Source of the DNA: an uncultured Caryophanales bacterium
GTDB taxonomy: Bacteria; Bacillota_I; Bacilli_A; RFN20; CAG-826
NCBI GenBank assembly: GCA_946404585.1
Contig: CAMJEC010000023.1
Span: 1-13,527, forward strand
Direction of reading: 5' to 3'
DNA length: 13,527 bases
Shown: piece by piece, positions 12,235-13,527 of the stretch
Layout of the letters: each line of letters begins with the position of its first letter
How positions within the stretch are numbered: the stretch's first letter is position 1
Notes under the pieces: generated by a model
Seen by the model: only the letters and a program-made list of their open reading frames with translations
The model's database searches: none
Told to the model about the DNA's origin: nothing
Position numbers and translations under genes: made by a program

Positions 12235-12266
12235 ACGGCACTGAGTATTCAATGCCGTATTTTTTT
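12235..12266. terminator. Bidirectional intrinsic terminator
   Basis: ACGGCA (12235-12240) pairs with TGCCGT (12253-12258) and TGA (12242-12244) with TCA (12249-12251). A T7 run follows on the plus strand and an A-run on the left serves the minus strand. The C-A mismatch of the plus-strand stem becomes a G-U wobble on the minus strand. It closes the lipoprotein gene and the tRNA cluster. Confidence 0.9.
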
Positions 12267-12269
12267 ACG

Positions 12270-12360
12270 TGGCGGAGAATTAGGGATTCGAACCCTAGCA
12301 GGACTTGCATCCTCTATCGGTTTTCAAGACCGACCCCTTCAACCGCTTGGGTAATTCTCC
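12270..12360 (-). tRNA. tRNA-Ser (anticodon TGA)
   Basis: A 91-nt class II tRNA with acceptor GGAGAAT/ATTCTCC, discriminator G73 and encoded CCA. The anticodon stem is TCGGT/ACCGA with loop CTTGAAA. A long variable arm and the T-arm AGGG-TTCGAAT-CCCT complete it. Anticodon TGA reads UCN serine codons. It is 3 nt downstream of tRNA-Ile(CAT) and is the last gene of the cluster. Confidence 0.96.
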
Positions 12361-12363
12361 TTA

Positions 12364-12440
12364 TGGTGGACCATCCAGGACTTGAACCCGGAACATAACG
12401 GTTATGGGCCGTCCACTCTAACCGATTGAGTTAATGGTCC
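12364..12440 (-). tRNA. tRNA with anticodon CAT, most likely tRNA-Ile2
   Basis: A 77-nt cloverleaf with acceptor GGACCAT/ATGGTCC, A73 and encoded CCA, anticodon stem GACGG/CCGTT and T-arm CCGGG-TTCAAGT-CCTGG. The acceptor and D-arm resemble the Bacillus AUA-reading tRNA-Ile2, whose C34 becomes lysidine by TilS, more than they resemble either methionine tRNA in this window, so Ile is preferred. An elongator Met identity cannot be excluded without profile scoring. The anticodon loop is CCCATAA, so base 33 is C instead of U, as in the initiator tRNA at 1673-1748. Confidence 0.85.
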
Positions 12441-12462
12441 ATGTGCGTCGAAGTTTTAAGGA

Positions 12463-12714
12463 TTAGCCCTTTAAACCTCTTGATTGACGATCCATGTCTT
12501 CGACAACGATATCGAAGATTTCGCCTAAAGTGGCACAATGTGAGAGTAAATCCCATGGTTCATTTGTGTGGAAATGGATTTTAATCATTTCATCATCACC
12601 AACACAGATAAGGGAATCGCCTTTCATGTTTTCTAAAATCCAATCTGTGATTTCATCTTCATCAAGGCCTTTACCTTCAATTAATAATTGAGTGTCATAA
12701 CGGTATTGTAACAT
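12463..12714 (-). CDS. Small stand-alone FakA/Dak1_2-like domain protein
   Basis: This 83-aa protein reads YDTQLLIEGKGLDEDEI then GDSLICVGDDEMIKIHFHTN and EPWDLLSHCATLGEIFDIVV, ending VEDMDRQSRGLKG. The block GDSL-x-VGDD-x-(I/V)K-(I/V)H-(F/V)HT-(N/D)-(E/D)P...GE...I-(V/I)-(E)-(N/D)M matches the region after the DhaL domain in FakA/YloV, the kinase subunit for fatty acids bound to FakB. The ATP-binding DhaL part and the rest of FakA are absent. Short proteins of this kind in Bacillota have carried the odd name 'kinase to dihydroxyacetone kinase'; no role is established that I know of. GGGAGGT precedes the ATG, so it is a real gene, not a remnant. It lies between tRNA-Ala and tRNA-Ile(CAT), ending 22 nt before the latter, in the same transcription unit. 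Confidence 0.85.
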   Translation of the reverse strand: MLQYRYDTQLLIEGKGLDEDEITDWILENMKGDSLICVGDDEMIKIHFHTNEPWDLLSHCATLGEIFDIVVEDMDRQSRGLKG

Positions 12715-12741
12715 GAGTATTACCTCCCTATGTCTTATATT

Positions 12742-12758
12742 TAATCACAAAGTGATTA
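12742..12758. repeat. Inverted repeat between tRNA-Ala and the FakA-like gene
   Basis: TAATCAC-AAA-GTGATTA is a 7-bp-arm hairpin with a 3-nt loop, lying 9 nt after the tRNA-Ala CCA end. No U-tract follows on the minus strand, so it is unlikely to stop transcription. It may guide 3' processing of the tRNA, stabilise the mRNA 5' end or be a protein site. Confidence 0.5.
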
Positions 12759-12767
12759 TAAACAAAT

Positions 12768-12843
12768 TGGTGGATCCGACGAGAATCGAACTCGCTACCT
12801 CCTGAATGCAAATCAGGCGCTCTCCCAGGTGAGCTACGGACCC
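12768..12843 (-). tRNA. tRNA-Ala (anticodon TGC)
   Basis: A 76-nt cloverleaf with acceptor GGGTCCG/CGGATCC whose third pair is G3-U70, the alanine identity element. The anticodon stem is CCTGA/TCAGG with loop TTTGCAT, the T-arm GCGAG-TTCGATT-CTCGT, and CCA is encoded. It is the first gene of the minus-strand tRNA/mRNA unit, with a promoter at 12867-12895. Confidence 0.97.
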
Positions 12844-12845
12844 AT

Positions 12846-12860
12846 TGCTGTTAAACAGCA
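12846..12860 (-). other. Short hairpin at the 5' end of the tRNA-Ala precursor
   Basis: TGCTGT-TAA-ACAGCA (6-bp stem, 3-nt loop on the plus strand) ends 2 nt before the tRNA 5' end. The promoter would start transcripts near 12860, so the precursor would begin with this hairpin, which RNase P removes. There is no U-tract. Confidence 0.45.
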
Positions 12861-12866
12861 TTAAAT

Positions 12867-12895
12867 ACATTAGCAATTTTATTGCGACTTATCAA
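12867..12895 (-). promoter_or_regulatory. Probable promoter of the tRNA-Ala unit
   Basis: The minus strand has TTGATA (12895-12890), a 17-nt spacer and TAATGT (12872-12867), with the start near 12860. It begins only 6 nt after the stop of the M6-like gene, and no terminator for that gene is visible, so read-through is also possible. Confidence 0.6.
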
Positions 12896-12900
12896 GTAAT

Positions 12901-13527
12901 TTATAGTTTAGTGACCGTAATTGTTGCGCCGTATTCGTCTAATGCGTTAACAGTAAATGTGAAACCAAGGTCAACATTGGAATTGAGTTTACCAGTTTTA
13001 ACAAATTGGTTTTTCACTTTATTCATAGTGAATGAACTACCGCTTCTATAAACGTCAGTGGACTTAAAGTTCTGTGTTGGTTTGTAGGTTGCACTGTTAT
13101 CGTTTCTGATGAGCTGCAAAATGTTCATGTTATAGTAGCTACTTCCAAGTGGAGATAAATAGTCAGTGCTAGAACCAAGTTTTCCACCTTGATAAGAATT
13201 ACTCATCGCCATTGTCACGCGATTATAGTTACTAGGTGGGTTTGAAGTTAATGCATATGAGCCATAGCTATATTTTGCCAAGCGTGCATCGACGTGCCAC
13301 ACTCTAATACCACGAATGTTTGGTCCTTTTGGATATTGATAACCTTCGTTATATTGATGGTCACTATCGAATTTATTAAGACCAGTTGGTGTGTAATATT
13401 CTAAAAGTAAGTATTCTGCGAATGGTGAATTGTTACTATCTGGATTTGGTGAAAGAAGGATCATTTCACCACTATCTTGGAATGGTTTTAAATTAATTGT
13501 GGTTGTTTCAGTAGGAATATAGGCTTT
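12901..13527 (-). CDS. C-terminal part of a probable secreted M6-type metalloprotease
   Basis: The frame is open from the right edge to a TAA at 12903-12901, giving 208 residues; the start and the catalytic HExxH lie outside the window. The visible part contains PFAEYLLLEYYTPTGLNKFD, then GIRVWHVDARL about 35 residues later. This E-Y-x-L-(L/V)-E...G-(I/L)-(R/L)-(V/I)-W-H-(V/I)-D pair is characteristic of the region following the catalytic domain in immune-inhibitor-A-like M6 peptidases. The last 60 residues (FTMNKVKNQFVKTGKLNSNV onward, ending in alternating hydrophobic strands) look like a beta-sandwich tail. Such proteins are exported and degrade host or environmental protein. Family assignment is from these two motifs only, because the active site cannot be seen. 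Confidence 0.7.
   Translation of the reverse strand, partial: KAYIPTETTTINLKPFQDSGEMILLSPNPDSNNSPFAEYLLLEYYTPTGLNKFDSDHQYNEGYQYPKGPNIRGIRVWHVDARLAKYSYGSYALTSNPPSNYNRVTMAMSNSYQGGKLGSSTDYLSPLGSSYYNMNILQLIRNDNSATYKPTQNFKSTDVYRSGSSFTMNKVKNQFVKTGKLNSNVDLGFTFTVNALDEYGATITVTKL

Noticed and set aside
12463..12714. Treating the FakA-like frame as a decayed fragment
   Set aside because: It has an intact frame, a strong ribosome binding site and complete domain boundaries, and no neighbouring FakA pieces exist in other frames.
12846..12860. Terminator for the M6-like gene
   Set aside because: No U-tract follows on the minus strand, and the hairpin lies downstream of a good promoter for the tRNA unit.
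1..13527. Mycoplasma-type code with UGA as tryptophan
   Set aside because: Three genes end in TGA inside ATGA overlaps, and the tryptophans in the 250-aa protein that I checked are TGG.
1..13527. CRISPR array, insertion sequence or phage genes
   Set aside because: No regularly spaced repeats, transposase, integrase or terminal inverted repeats were seen; the only mobile-element hint is the half-tRNA at 1597-1633.

Overview
The window looks like a chromosomal piece of a low-G+C, Gram-positive (Bacilli/Mollicutes-like) gut-type bacterium with a compact genome. Evidence: A+T-rich intergenic DNA, strong AGGAGG ribosome binding sites on several genes, TTGACA/TATAAT-type promoters, CCA encoded in all five tRNA genes, and lipoproteins with serine/asparagine-rich linkers. 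UGA is a stop codon here (the AbrB, 260-aa and rsmE frames end in TGA inside ATGA overlaps), so this is not a code-4 mycoplasma. The lineage is inferred from gene style, not from a marker search.

Layout. 1-595 (minus): an AbrB-type regulator overlapping by ATGA the start of an ABC-transporter ATPase that runs off the left edge. 841-1593 (plus): a lone 250-aa protein with a PD...SLK nuclease-like motif. It is followed by a degenerate half-tRNA and a perfectly palindromic two-way terminator. 1673-3006 (minus): a translation block with rpmF (L32 with a basic tail), deoC, rpsU and an initiator tRNA. 3106-6297 (minus): a four-gene coupled operon with a zinc-ribbon membrane protein, rsmE (16S rRNA methylation), an unrecognised 260-aa protein and mtaB (tRNA methylthiolation). 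Its promoter is interlocked with the divergent promoter of an elongator tRNA-Met at 6494-6570.

6665-8488 (plus): a CotH-kinase lipoprotein. 8569-9993 (plus): a MATE exporter, probably translated from a leaderless mRNA. Its 3' end overlaps, on the opposite strand, the 3' end of mntP (Mn2+ exporter), which lies downstream of a GNAT acetyltransferase. 11246-12211 (plus): an unrecognised lipoprotein. 12270-12843 (minus): tRNA-Ala, a small stand-alone FakA/Dak1_2-like domain protein, tRNA-Ile(CAT) and tRNA-Ser, apparently one mixed tRNA/mRNA unit. 12901-13527 (minus): the C-terminal part of a probable secreted M6-type metalloprotease.

Theme: translation machinery (five tRNAs, two ribosomal proteins, rRNA and tRNA modification) interleaved with exporters and surface lipoproteins. 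The points most worth a second look are the inverted, degenerate 3' half of the initiator tRNA at 1597-1633, the odd initiator tRNA (C33 and a bulged base in the T-stem), C33 again in tRNA-Ile(CAT), the unassigned 250-aa nuclease-like protein, and the interlocked promoters at 6421-6465.
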